From Phoronis australis (lineage: Eukaryota; Phoronida; Phoronidae), in the NCBI GenBank assembly GCA_002633005.1, contig NMRA01000051.1, forward strand, positions 126,001 through 190,000: a stretch of 64,000 nucleotides of DNA, given 5' to 3'. Position 1 is the first letter of the stretch, and each line of letters opens with the position of its first letter. The position numbers and the translations under genes were made by a program. Positions 48,201 through 60,345 of the stretch are shown in pieces. Below the pieces are notes generated by a model. The model ran no database searches, was not told where the DNA came from, and saw only the letters and a program-made list of their open reading frames with translations.

Positions 48201-51200
48201 GTTCTCAAAAAGTATAGGGGCAGCAGCACACTCTAACTCTTGGCTGTTTGTTCAGCCCACAACCTGCAGCATATTTCTTAAACTATCATGTAGACAAGTT
48301 AGCTATTAATTTAAAAATCTAGCCATAGCCTGTGTGTACTACAACTAAGTATATTATTTTCCTGAAGCATGATCCAGGCTAAATGATTCGTTGAAAAGCA
48401 AACCTTAAGACAATCAACTTGGTCAGTTACATTATGAAAACTTGAAGTGTTCTCCACCCGTCATCAGGTTGTGGGCTGAACAAACAGCCTTAGTTTTTTT
48501 AGACAGTTTTAGCTCAATATTTATTTTTCCAAGGTCTATCATCCAATATTTAGCTTTTGACAGACGCAGCTGGTTTAATAAAAATTTGTGTTTGAACTGA
48601 CGGCACAAGACTAAAATTTGTTGCCTACTCGACACGCTGCAAAAAGAAATGTCTAATCTGTTGAAAAACGTAAAAGAAGGAAAGTTCAATAGTTGAACAG
48701 CTTATGATAGACACTGTTAGTAACCTTGACAAAAAGATAATGCAAGGTGATCACACACCACCAGATTCAAGTGTTTTGACAAAAAATATTACAGTGGAGT
48801 GTACAATGCAGTACCTGTAATATATATGATTTTGATGGTTCAATCCAGACGTCAGGAGCTTCCTTAAAACCCTGAGGAAACAGTACTGATGGGGGCGGCC
48901 GTCTCTTGTCAAACGTTTGCCAGTGTTTCACTAACTTCCGGTTCAAGTCCAGCAACTCTTCTTTGCTATAGCCAGATCCAACCTACAAAGGGAGAGGATT
49001 ATAATTGCATTTCAGTTCGCGTTTCTACAGCAGAAGAACTATGCTACATAAATAAAGATTTAGCTAAAAATACCCCATATTTTGATAAGTTCCTCTTTTA
49101 TAGTACGTTAGTCATGCCACAGTTAACAACAATATTGTTTTACAGTCATCATAGTCATTCAATACAGATATCATGGCACAGCAAGACATTTTGGTACATA
49201 TGCACTGATTCTCTAAAAAGGATCAAGAGGATTTATTTATCTGCAATGTACCCATAATGGTCACTGAGTATTTAGCAATTGAATCAACTTTCAAAACAAG
49301 CCTGAAAAGTAAACAACTACCAGGTAACAACCCATATAGTTACTGATAGGCATACAGAGATGTTCTCCACAAAATGCTCAGATGTGAGATTTCATCCACT
49401 ATGCGTAGACATGACTGACGTCAAGCACAACAGGAGTTGAAAATTCTTCATTTTTGTCTTGCAAGTTTTTTACACCAAGTTAAATGCTTAAAATGGGGAT
49501 AAATACTAGATTACGACATGCCCTCTACTGTTATTTCCCAAATCTAGACCCCTCAAGGGAGTTGGAGGAATTATCTACCTATGGACTAGCGTCCCTCAGG
49601 TGATCACTTTTCCAAATTCCATTCGGCGTCAAGATACAAGAAATAACAGCCTCGTTGCCTGTCCATAACAATATGCCCATGATCTGTCCTAATTTATCAG
49701 AATTCATGTGCGTATTTGTAGACGCAATTATTACACTTCTGCAAAACTTAGTTGACCAGCCTCAGAATTCAATGCTGTGAGACTTCAACAGTTTTAAATC
49801 CCAACACTTGCCAACACAGAAAAACACATGAATGACATGCTTTGGAATAGTCAGACATGACTTCAAGTTAAGGAATACAGACGTTGATCAACAAAATGAC
49901 TCTCACTCTACAGAACGTGTGAAACTCTGTCGGGTGTTTTCCATCAGCCTGCGGAACAGCCACAGCACACAGGAAGTGCGAGACCAGCATGCCTCGGTGA
50001 CCCGATCCCCAGTTGCCTCCGACGATCACCACGTCCAGCTCGTCCATCAGCCCGCCAACATATTCCGGCTTGATTTTGAACCAACCGCCCTTGCGCACAT
50101 TCGGCTTATAGATGGATTCCGGATTCTTCACCATGATTCCCTCTTCCCGGAGGTCAATAGCCTCGTTGAGGGCATCAATGCAGTCTTGCCTAGAGAAATC
50201 ATGAATGTGACTAGTTAGATTTAACAGAACTGGTCACACTATGAACCATGTAAAGTCAGTTGTTGACTTACGTTGAATTAATTATGAATAAAAATTTGAC
50301 TCCTGATTCATATTTTTTCAGGCAAAAGATAATCAAAACATCCTAATCACCTACATATATAAATGATACAAATGGTTAAAATAAAATAGCAAAACAATAA
50401 AATTGTAAGCAAATGCCACTTGGAACAAAATATGATATTATAAAACTATTAAACACAGAAACACACATGCTGTTGCCTTGTGTTGGTTTATCTATGATGA
50501 CACGACCTTCGACCTCTGTGATGACAGTTTCGACAAGCTTCAAGCGCTCCTTCAGAGGCTGGTTTGACAAGACCTTCCCGTTGAGGTAGAGAATATCAAA
50601 TATACACAGTAGAGGCTGCATTCCCTTGAGGTTACTTGACTTCACGTCGATATCCGCACCTTTGGAGCCTGAAAACGTCCACTAATTAAATGACCATTTT
50701 GGTGCTGTTAAGTCGATAAGGTCCAATTCTTAACCCATTAAAGTACTCTGAGGTTTAAAAACATTGCTACGCCTATCTAATGTTGAATTGTTGCTAAATG
50801 AGCTAGCAATTTCACCAATTTTGCAGTCCTAAGGTTGGACAACCCCAATAAACTCTGATTTCAACGGTTTGCATTCATGGAAATCAAGAGTATTCTCAGA
50901 CCTATTGTATGAACTTCAGTGGTTTAATTTTTTATTTTTTGACTGCTAAATACTGATTAAGACATGTGTTTTTAAAAGCGACCCCGATAATCAAAGAAAA
51001 GAAATTTTCTGGGAAGACGAGGCAGCATACATGAAAAGAATCCTATGTGGATACCCTAACCAGTCGAGATTGTGCAGCTCGACCACTTTATGCACCTCAG
51101 AATTCGCCGGTTCAGATAAAAAACACCTATACATAATGAGACCCATCATAAACACATTGGGGGCCACAGTAGTATTTTTAAATTTTCGTTTTGAAAGTTC

Positions 51201-54200
51201 AAATTTTTTGAGTTCAAATTAACATTATATCAACAATAGTTGTAAAACTGTGATGAATATGCAGCACAAAAGAAATAAAAATACAAACCTCTTATTTTCA
51301 GCTCTGGATCATAAAAGCACATTTCTCCATCCAGTATACAAGATTTCACAGAAGGTTTGAAGCAGTGATGTATGTAAGGTGTTATGGTGCCATCGTATGG
51401 GCTTCTCCCAAAAGTATCAGAATACTCTAATGTCCTAAGAAATAAACCAGTTTTCAATGAATCTTTGTTTTGCTAAAACCAGTTTACGACACAGTTAAGC
51501 TGTTGTCAAGTAACCTTTCAATTTAATAAATTGATTGTCTTATTCACTTCACAATTAAACCACAAATTATTTTTGTCATCCACTCTACTTTTGTGTGAAC
51601 TCAAGATAAGTGTCAATCATTTTGCGTTTCTAGACCAAATTCGCACTTAATGACTCCTAGGTTTGAGCTAAAAACTCTAGATTTTGAATAAAAACTTGAG
51701 ATGTCAAGTTCAGACACGAAGTTTCAGCCTCAATGATGTGGTCATGAGGTGTAAACTAGGATTAGACACTTATCCACGTACTAAGCTATTATGAACTCCA
51801 GCACAGAATAATAGACACTCAGCTTGAGTTCACACAAAAGTGAGAATAGAAAACGGCAAAAATAATTTTGAGTTCTGTCTCAAGTGAAAAAATTAAACCC
51901 CAGGCCCAGAAGATAAAAAACAATTACAAAACAACACACTGATAGACAAAGGCAGACACAAACTAAAGGACGACAAATAAGACTGACGTATAACAGGGGT
52001 AAAGTCCCTTCATTGTAGGACTGAATATGGTCAACAAATGAAATCTCTTTGAATTATTTGGTCCATGAAACATGTGTACTACCAAATGAAATGATTTTTC
52101 ATGTTCAAGTTTCTTACCACAGGAACCATCAAACAATTTTTTTAAAAGTTGTGGGCATTCAAAGCAATGTTAGAAGTCCTTGATAAATAATAGGGGGAAA
52201 TTTTGGCAATTATTTCATACTGTACGTAAAAAACCAGTCACTATGACACAGTATTAGAGGCCGGTACAAGGAAAATACACAATCATAAGTGCATCTTTCT
52301 CCACTATGAACAATTTATGTTACCCTCTTGAGAAGTATTTATAGTTTTCGCCATCTTTGTGTAGCTGCATCCTCTCCCCATCAAATTTGGTCTCAATGAA
52401 GAAAGGTTTATTGTCCATCAGTCTCTCAATCTGCAATAGATATTGACACAAAGTAACTGCTTTTCTTATTGGAAACATCAGATTTTTTTCAAATATTTCA
52501 ACTACTGATTGTCACATATTTTTGAAAATTCTTTATGGTCACAGTATCATTTCGTGCACACGAAAATATTGACTAGTAGTCTGTATTCTTATGACAATAT
52601 TTTGTCTGAAACATAATGACCTTTCACTGGAGTGGCCATATCTTCCAGATGCAAAATTTATGAACGGAACAAGTAATTAATCCTGTTAAATAATTCTATT
52701 ACTTGTAAAACTGCAGAGTGTGAAGAAATTAATACCGAAATGTTGAGTTTGCAGTAGCTGTAGAAACACAACATATGGCCACTCTGTGGTATTAGTCAAA
52801 TTTTGAAAGTGGCACCAAGCAAGCACTGGCACAGCTCACTTTAGGGCCACTCATACCAACAGTGACCAGTCAACAACTTGGCGAGTGTCCGTTGGTATGA
52901 ATGACTAACCTTAATCTTGGATCGAAGTAATGAACTTTGAACTTAAAAGTGAACTTAAAAGTGAACTTAAAAGTTAACTTTGTAGCAAACAGATGAATTT
53001 AACAGTGTCTTGATGTGGCACGAACGGCTAACTTCAGTGTCATCAGAATTATTGACAGGTGTAGCTGTCAATAACAGTACATATTAAGGCACTATTTGAG
53101 TCGATTTTTTAAATTAATCACCATTCTATCACTATCAGCACTATATTTTATTCATTATTTGGGCATATGTACCGTAATTTATATTAAAAAAACCTTGCTT
53201 GCATAACATTTTTGTGGTGCCATCTAACAAAAGCATCAGTTCTGTGACTCAAGCATCAAACTTCGATGCCCGAGACCAGTCTAAAATGGTGGACTAACAG
53301 TTTATATCAACTCTCATCCATTACAGGAGTTAAACTGGTTGGAGAGGGAGTTCTGATTTCTCTGTGATAAACCCAGTGAGCTAGTCTTCATGGAGAGCAA
53401 TCTCAGGACTGTGGTGCTATAACACACAGAGCAGACAATAACACAGCATGAACACGCCAGGAGGCAGACAAGCTGAGAAGGAGGTCTAGACCCAATTGCT
53501 TGGCAGTCATATTTTTGCTATGATCATAGATCTGGGAATGATTTATAGTGGTCCTAAAGGTTCAACTTTCCAGGGAAGTAAAGTTTACACGGACCATCAG
53601 TGAAAATGAATAATAAAACATTGTCATTACACTTCTACATGGCCTTGCCATGTGCACAAGCGAACCCACAATACAAGCCGGATCATCACCCTCATCCAGC
53701 GCTGTAAACACACAATGCCGCATTGCAATACAAATTTTGTTACCTTGTTCGGAGACGCTCTTTCTCCCAACATAGGCTTGAATGGCACAAACATTTCTAT
53801 GGCGATCTCATGACCCCTAACACTAGGGTCGCTCAGCACTTTGCAAACCTTGAAGGGCATAAAAAATAAGAGTTTCAGTTGTGTTATTTAGACAAACAAC
53901 AGGAATTTCTGAGAAAATATTAAGTATTCACAGTGTTTTCAAGTGAATTTGTCTCATGTTTTGGTATAAAAGAAACAAAAAGTTAGAAATTCATCAGACA
54001 GAATGTAAACTAAAGCTTACAAGCAAACCACAAAAGTCCAAAGATGCGGGACTTTAACCAGTCAACAGAACTGTAACCTTTCAATTGACCATTAACCCTT
54101 CAACTGACCTTTTCCAAATTAGCACATGTGTTGTAGTATTCCTCTGCATCTGGGTGGAAGACAGAGAACACGTTGGCCTGACTCAGTCCACATTTCATCT

Positions 54201-57200
54201 CCTTCATAATCATCCTAATGAGCCATTTCTGCTCAATGGCCGAGCAGCCGCGCAATAGTTTGAGAAGGTTCTTGCGTACCACCTCCTTGTTCTTGGTGGC
54301 ATTGTTCATGGCAATCTCGTCCAAATGACCATTGACATCGCAGATGGTGAGTGTACCCTGCGCTGGACACCGATTCTTCAGTACGAAGTAGGCCACATGG
54401 GCAAAGTCGCCGACGTTCTGTAGGAAATGACAATCACTAGTAAGAAGAATAAAAACGATAAAAAGTGGTCTCAGAAATCTTTTACTGTATAAATTTGCAC
54501 TTCATAGCATTCAAATTGTTATTCAATGAAACACAAAGTGAATTATTTGATTTTTTCTTTAAAATTCCAATAAGAGTGGATTAGTTGCAATATGACATTT
54601 TGAAACATCACTTTCAGCATTTCTGGAATGTCACCACGTCAATACTCTATAAACGCGATGTATACCTAGCAAACACAATGAGCAAATCCATCTCTATAAA
54701 CGTGATGTATACCTAGCAAACACAATGAGCAAATCCATCTCTTCACCAACAGTTGCTACTTACCCCACCTCCACTAGCGGTTTTTGGTGCTTTGTAGTTG
54801 AGTAACTTCTTCCCGTCAGGACTGTCTTTTCCAATGCAGAGAATATCAATGTACATCCTGGCAAGAGTATTCTGGAAAAAATGCACTCGCAAGTTCACAG
54901 AAAGAATCAGAACACTTGTCAAGTAAGTTGTGTCAAGCTTAAACTTTGATTGTTTGAGCTTTCAAGGATTAAAGTTACATGAGGATGACAGTAAGACGTA
55001 GATAACCGCAAAGCAGAATTTGATTTGAAGCCATGGAAATGTGGGGTAAATTACTCAGAGACAATTCTGTCTAGAAATTGGACAGGCAGTGTATATACTT
55101 GTTAACAGCCACATTGCTTTGGCGCATGAATGCAGTAACATAAGCCGACCCATTATCATGGAGTTTAGACCTAATCACATTGAGATAGACAACGGAACAA
55201 TTTGATAACATAAAGAGCTTCAATTCAACGATAAGAATTGATCTATGTGGCTGTTACATTTAAAAAAATTGTTACAGGATTCTTTAACACAAGAGATTAC
55301 CACATATTAAAGAGTAGTTTGTCTCACATTCATTTTATCAACTAAACCAATGGGAAAGTTATGCACCCATGATTTATCTCATTCAAATTCTATTTCTAGA
55401 TTTTGATACAGCCTTCAAGATCTCCGGTGTATTTATCTCCAAGTACCTCTTTTATTCCATAGGCCGTTCTCTGTTTATCCTGGTTTGGCAACAGAAGTCG
55501 CATTGCTGGATAGAATGAGTTTCCCTGAAATTTATACACAGCTGTATGTAATATCAAATAACAACATGATTGCAAATAGATACTGAAGCATACTTGTACA
55601 TTTAGGTCATAATGAAATGAATCAATAAATAAATCTTTTTAACATAATTTTCATATTTGCATACATATACATATCTATGCTCAGATATTTCAGTGAACGT
55701 CATATCCCCTACCAGTGTAAAAATTGCCACTGGCTGATTTGGGCAACTGAACGAAAGACTGCTCAGAAAAAGGTTGGATCATCGGAGTATTTGTTTGAGT
55801 TGGAAGGAATTAGACATCAACGGCATCCAAAGACGTCCCTCTATGCCCAACAGGTAGCAATGGGACTTTGATGGTTTAAAGTCCTAATCTCAAAGGGTAA
55901 ACTTGAAAATATAAACCAAATTAAGTAATTGTAACAGGGCATAATGTTTAACTCCTATCTGTTATCAAACTAATTTTGTACCTCGGCTGAGATCAGAAAA
56001 TCATTCGACTATTCCCATTGATTTCCATGACCCGAGTTAAAGAATGAGTCCTGAATGTGAGTCTGTATTAAGCTGTAAAACAAAAAGGCCAGCCGTGTTT
56101 TCAACGAAATTGTTCCTTAATGAATCTCACTTCCGACTTAGCACCAAATCTAATTGCAGAGAATCATTCATCTCCAGTTAGTGACAATTGTGGTTTTTAT
56201 AAATTTTTCACCTATGAAGGATTAAATTGTAGGTACTGATGACTTCATTACAACATAATTTAACAATCTAATAAGGGTTAAAATGTGACCTACTAGGTCT
56301 TTAATCAGTGTGAGGCATAATTCCCTGAAAAGCTTCCAGCGCATGAAGGTCCAATAAGATGGTCACCATCTCTCCTGCTTAGTATAGATGGTGGTTCTAG
56401 TGTGCGTGAACTTGGAATCCAGCTTAATCTCAAGACTGCATATGCGTGAACGTGGAATACATGAAGAAACTTGCCAAGTTTACTCAATAATCACGTTTAT
56501 GTTGATAATAATTTGCAATGCACTAATTCAGATTCTGTGTTAATAAAAAACAAATTTTAACAATTACCTTTTTTCAATTGGCGATCATATTCACCAAATA
56601 ATAATTGATTTACCAATTCCGTGACAAAACTCACAATTACTTACGGTGAAGGAGAAAATTGGTGATCGTGAGGCTAATGGTTACAAAAATTCTTTACATC
56701 ACATAAAAAAGTTATGGAGAATAAGTTGATCATTTGTCTCTAGAGGCATTGGAATAGGAAATAATCACTTACTTTGAGACGATTCAGGTTAGATGTAGAC
56801 GTTTCGGCCTGGTCTGCCAGGCCTCTTTGATTAGTGAGGGGTTTCCCGCCTTTCGCTCAAAATTCAACACTCTTCGATCTTTACTAATCAGACCCAAAGA
56901 CCTAACCCCAATGGAAAAACAACGTTGGGTCATTTACCAGCTGAAGAGTGACCAGGATCCCAACCACACGTACATTGGAGAAACCAAAAGACCATCTCTA
57001 ACCAGATTTAAAGAACACCAGACATTAAACAGACTCACAGCTGTGGGGGAACATATTGACAACTGAACATTCCATCACCCTTGAATCATCTAAGATCTTA
57101 GCCAAAGAACAGAATTTGCATGCTCACAAGTTAAAAGAATCCATAAATATCAGTACGCAGCGCTCTCTCTTGAACAGGGACCGCGGTCTACACTTACCTC

Positions 57201-59079
57201 CTTTGTATTCCAACATACCAGGCGAAAGGCGGGAAACCCTCACTCATCGAAAAATGCCCGGTGGGCCAGGCTGAAACGTCTACATCTAAACTGAATCATC
57301 CCTAAGTAAGTGATTATTTCCTATTCCAATAAAAAATTACCTGATTGCCTTAATGAATATTCAATTTCAAGTTCATGCATACATGGTCTAGAGATTAAGC
57401 AAGATTCTAAGTTCATGCACAACGGCACCTCTAGAACTACCGCAAACTTGCGGGTTAACACCCCATGCCCATCCCTGACTTTTGGTCGATTTTCGGTTTA
57501 AGTGCCCACTGCTTAGGTAATCGCCCATTCCCTACTTCGTGCTAATTTCCCCTTAAGCACCCACCTCTAGGGTAATCGCCCATCCCCTACTTTGTGCTAA
57601 TTTCCACTTAAGCGCCCACCTCTCGGGTAATCGGCCATCCCCAACTTACTGCTTACAGAACTTGCGCTTGAACTCATACTTTTGTTCACAGCTTCGCCTC
57701 GGGCTCAGACTTCTGCGTTTGCAAAATACGGCCTGCTTATAATTGGTACTTGAATTGTCTCGAAAAGTGGGTTTTTCAGGCAGCGTTTGTGGAATATCTC
57801 AAGCGCTGCAATCACCCCTTTTAAACTTATCAACTAATCTTTTGTTAAATTAATATAGGCCTACCCGTAGATTTTTATAGAAGTGACAATAGTCTACTAT
57901 GAGATTAGGCCTACAACATCCTGGTTGTCACACGTCACCTACGAAGGTTTGTCTAGGCGACAAGTTTTCGAATTACCAAGTCTAAATTTTTTCGTATCAG
58001 ACATCATTTTCGATGCTTTTTTGAGTTCCGTAGATCAAGTTTTTTGAGTGTTTGCCGAAAACAGGTAAAACTTCGAAACATCGACATATATTTTCAGATG
58101 AAGCACTTGATTTTGCTAGATTTTTCACCTGGGTTGACCCAGTTTTGAATATACCAATTAATCAAACCCCGTGCATATAGCACGTGATTTTGATAGATTT
58201 ATTTACTGGGTCAAACCAGACTTGAATTGAACAATTATTCACACCCCGTTCTTTTTGTATCCATTTACAATTTGTGTCAACCAGGAACAATTTGTTTTTT
58301 AGTTCAGCGCCGGATAAACCAAACAGTGAATCGAAAGTTAATCGGGTTTAATACGCAGACAACATTAACAGTGATGAGAGAGGACCGAAAGGGTTCCAAC
58401 CAATCACAGTTGTATGAACAACACTAATACTATAATGGTGATAGAAACAAAATGTAGTCCAGTTCACTGATCCGAAACAGTACTTGCTGATACGGTAAGT
58501 GGACTGCCATTCGAGTTTCATAAAGCTTCATGGTATGACATTTTGGAGCGTGCTAATATATTTGAAAACATCGAAGCTTTTAGCGACGTTCTCGTGAAAT
58601 CACCCTGCTTCCGTTTGAGCCATGAGAAGCTTTGTGGTTGTCTTTTCCCGCTGTTTGACCAAACTTACAAGTTCCGTGTACAAATGAACACCCCGCGAGC
58701 TTGCCCAGTTCAGCTACAACTTGGATGCAAGCGTCCACTCCTTGGGTAATCACCCATCCCCGTCTCAGGTTTTCCCAATTTTAAAAGTGCCCAGGGCGTT
58801 AATCCGCAAGTTTACGGTAAGTCATTTCAGCTTGAATTTTACCATCTCAATTTGCACACAGAAAATGAAACACATATCATGAGGTTAAACATAGATATTA
58901 GAACCACAAACCATTTCATCATTTTTAATTTCATGTTGAAGTTTTCTCCATGATTCAATAAACGTTTTCAGAATCTTTTTCTTGTTATCAGTTCCTTGTT
59001 TTGAACTAATTTGTTCAAGCAAAAGACAAAGATCCCTGAAAGGAACTCTAGAGGCAACGTCGTCACTTGGGTTTGCCAT
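41931..59079 (-). CDS. LIG4: DNA ligase IV, complete, 16 coding exons
   Basis: Exons, in transcript order: 59079-58912, 55524-55447, 54871-54764, 54417-54109, 53848-53744, 52430-52324, 51434-51289, 50668-50467, 50189-49907, 48982-48815, 47512-47375, 46646-46503, 46281-46031, 44640-44401, 43416-43264 and 42084-41931. They total 2754 nt, 917 residues (human 911), and every junction keeps frame with GT-AG sites. This nuclear ATP-dependent ligase seals double-strand breaks in non-homologous end joining with XRCC4. Visible are the N-terminal DNA-binding domain, the adenylation Lys of ETKFDGER at about residue 271, [22 protein letters not shown], a basic KKRRK stretch, BRCT1 (to [14 protein letters not shown]), the XRCC4-binding helix region near [17 protein letters not shown], and BRCT2 (to DWVTDCI). 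ATG at 59079 is the first after an in-frame TAA. Weaker donors are GTTTGT (exons 1, 7) and GTACTT (exon 2). Intron 1 holds three mobile elements. Confidence 0.97.
42197..42234. repeat. (AAT)n microsatellite
   Basis: About 13 ATA/AAT units in LIG4 intron 15, in an ATA-rich neighbourhood. Confidence 0.95.
54645..54738. repeat. 47-bp tandem duplication in LIG4 intron 3
   Basis: CTCTATAAACGYGATGTATA and the following CCTAGCAAACACAATGAGCA segment occur twice with period 47 and a single C/T difference. The copies end about 26 bp from the exon 3 donor. Confidence 0.9.
55695..56420 (-). repeat. interspersed hairpin repeat, copy D, interrupted
   Basis: 55695-55860 matches 2180-2370 (ACTGCTCAGAAAA, GGCATCCAAAGACGTCCCTC). 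56295-56420 matches the second half (GTGTGAGGCATAATTCCCTG, GATGGTCACCATCTCTCC). The roughly 430 bp between them is extra relative to copy A. It lies in LIG4 intron 1, with overlapping minus-strand orientation. Confidence 0.65.
56748..57330. mobile_element. GIY-YIG (Penelope-like) fragment between ~105-bp inverted repeats
   Basis: The left arm 56748-56858 starts ATTGGAATAGGAAATAATCA and contains GATGTAGACGTTTC and GTTTCCCGCCTTTCGC. The right arm 57231-57330 is its reverse complement with scattered mismatches. The 370 bp between them encode a broken GIY-YIG endonuclease. No repeat of target DNA is obvious. It lies in LIG4 intron 1. Confidence 0.75.
56827..57274 (+). pseudogene. GIY-YIG endonuclease domain of a Penelope-like element, frameshifted
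   Basis: Frame 1 (to 57066) reads [20 protein letters not shown], then [13 protein letters not shown], the GIY-YIG core (VIYQ...TYIGET) with the following Arg and the R-x-KEH helix. A shift near 57060 moves to a frame with [15 protein letters not shown], then KESINI and [16 protein letters not shown], the conserved C-terminal signature of this nuclease in Penelope-like retroelements. No reverse transcriptase is present. The domain normally nicks target DNA for retrotransposition; here it is dead. Confidence 0.78.
57438..58819. mobile_element. 1.38-kb DNA element with TA-flanked inverted ends
   Basis: The ends are TA-CCGCAAACTTGCGGGTTAAC and, reversed, TA-CCGTAAACTTGCGGATTAAC, continuing as RCCC. 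Flanking TA on both sides fits a TA target duplication, as in Tc1/mariner and relatives. A 55-bp subterminal tandem repeat lies near the left end, and one diverged relative of that unit (GGGTAATCACCCATCCCC) lies near the right end. No transposase frame is seen. It ends about 90 bp from LIG4 exon 1. Confidence 0.8.
57498..57655. repeat. 55-bp subterminal tandem repeat, three units
   Basis: Units begin at 57501, 57556 and 57611 with AGYRCCCAC and share GGTAATCGCCCAT, CCYACTT and GTGCTAATTTCC. They lie inside the TA-flanked element. Confidence 0.85.
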
Positions 59080-59550
59080 TGCATTAAAACTGTCTGCAGT
59101 TTCTTTCACGAATGAGACTTAGAAGCCAAAATTAAGGAAATCGACGTCCTCAGCTTAGTGACTTGCGAACGATCCGTGTCTAAGGACGCTGACATTTTTG
59201 ACAGTGTACACTGGGAAATATTATAACCGCAAATTAGAGAGGACAATGTTGACTTAAATACAACAAAATATAAATTTGAAATTATTTAGAGTATTAAAAT
59301 TTTATTACATTTTAATTAAAGTTATTATGTTTGAACACTTGTGGATAAATATATAGTTGATTGGGAAAATATTAGGTATAATAGTTTTAGGAGTGAGAAT
59401 ACACAACTCTGGAAATTATTATTGCGCATGCGTCGTTAAATTTTTCAACGGCTCGTCGGATTTATTTTGCAAGAGCATTTGAAATTTGATTAGATTTTGA
59501 TCAGTTAAGTCGTTCAAAGGCTGCTTATTGCTTAACTCGTAATCAAGGCC
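59080..59550. promoter_or_regulatory. bidirectional promoter between LIG4 and the kinesin-like gene
   Basis: The two start codons are 471 bp apart and point away from each other. TGCGCATGCGT at 59423-59433 nearly equals the NRF1 palindrome common in bidirectional housekeeping promoters. No TATA box is obvious at either expected site, and transcription starts were not determined. Confidence 0.6.
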
Positions 59551-59605
59551 ATGGACATAGGGAATCTAAAAGTCGGCTGCACCGTTGATATTCAACGTAC
59601 AAATG
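59551..59605 (+). CDS. first coding exon of a kinesin-13-like gene (partial)
   Basis: ATG opens MDIGNLKVGCTVDIQRTN, ending in a split codon (G) before the donor GTGAGT. The pattern of a short lead, then VGxxVxIQRTNG, matches the N-terminal start of KIF2/MCAK-type kinesins, where an I(Q/K)RS(N/D)G phrase precedes IHxAxV. Those proteins are microtubule-depolymerising motors of mitosis. No second exon was found in the remaining 4.4 kb, so the assignment rests on 18 residues and the start context. Other genes with a similar short N-terminus are possible. Confidence 0.5.
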
Positions 59606-60345
59606 GTGAGTCACTTCGTGTTTATTTAACTGGACTGTGTATTCTCGATGAACTCCTGTCGTGATGTCGGCTTGGTAGCGCAGGGACCCGGGCAGGAACT
59701 GGGCCGGTTAGTTGGCATTAGGCAATTACATCACTCTGAATGTCGCAGACATGCACTGGCGATAGTATATCCTCATAAAAAGTTACTCGTCTCACAATTC
59801 AGGGAATAAAATCGAATCGAACTTCCATGTACAGGAATATACCAGGTTTCAAAAGTCCGCTCAGCTGGCAGCTGGCGAGTGAGCCAGAAAATCTACTCTC
59901 CCATCCCAAAGTTCAGTTGCATGGCTGTTTTGCGTCGGACACCACAAAATTGTTGCCAACGTCAATAACAATGATCGTTTTGTGCGTTGATGTCACCATC
60001 TATTAGGGCTAGTATCATTTTTAGAAAAAGCAGACTTCCTACCAAGAAACTTTCAATGTTGTCGTTGATGAATTCCTCAGCAATGCAAGACGTAGCCTAG
60101 GGGCAAAGCTATGTACTTATATACAGCTATGCGCCGATATGGGTTAAAGGCTGATCAGATAATTTCTGATACAAAATTAGTGTCGTTAAACATTACACTC
60201 TTCTTTTGGTACACTAAATTATTTAGCGTTGTTGGAATAATTGGTGTTCTACCATTATTCTGCTGCTAAAATTGCGGCACTATCTTTGTGTTGACTTTCG
60301 TTGCCATGAAATGTTGCGTCATCCATTGGCCAGTTTCTTTGTATG

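Noticed and set aside
59079-59109. A longer LIG4 N-terminus starting at 59109
   Set aside because: The codon at 59109 is GTG. The first ATG after the in-frame TAA is at 59079 and gives a length before the VPF motif like that of the human protein.
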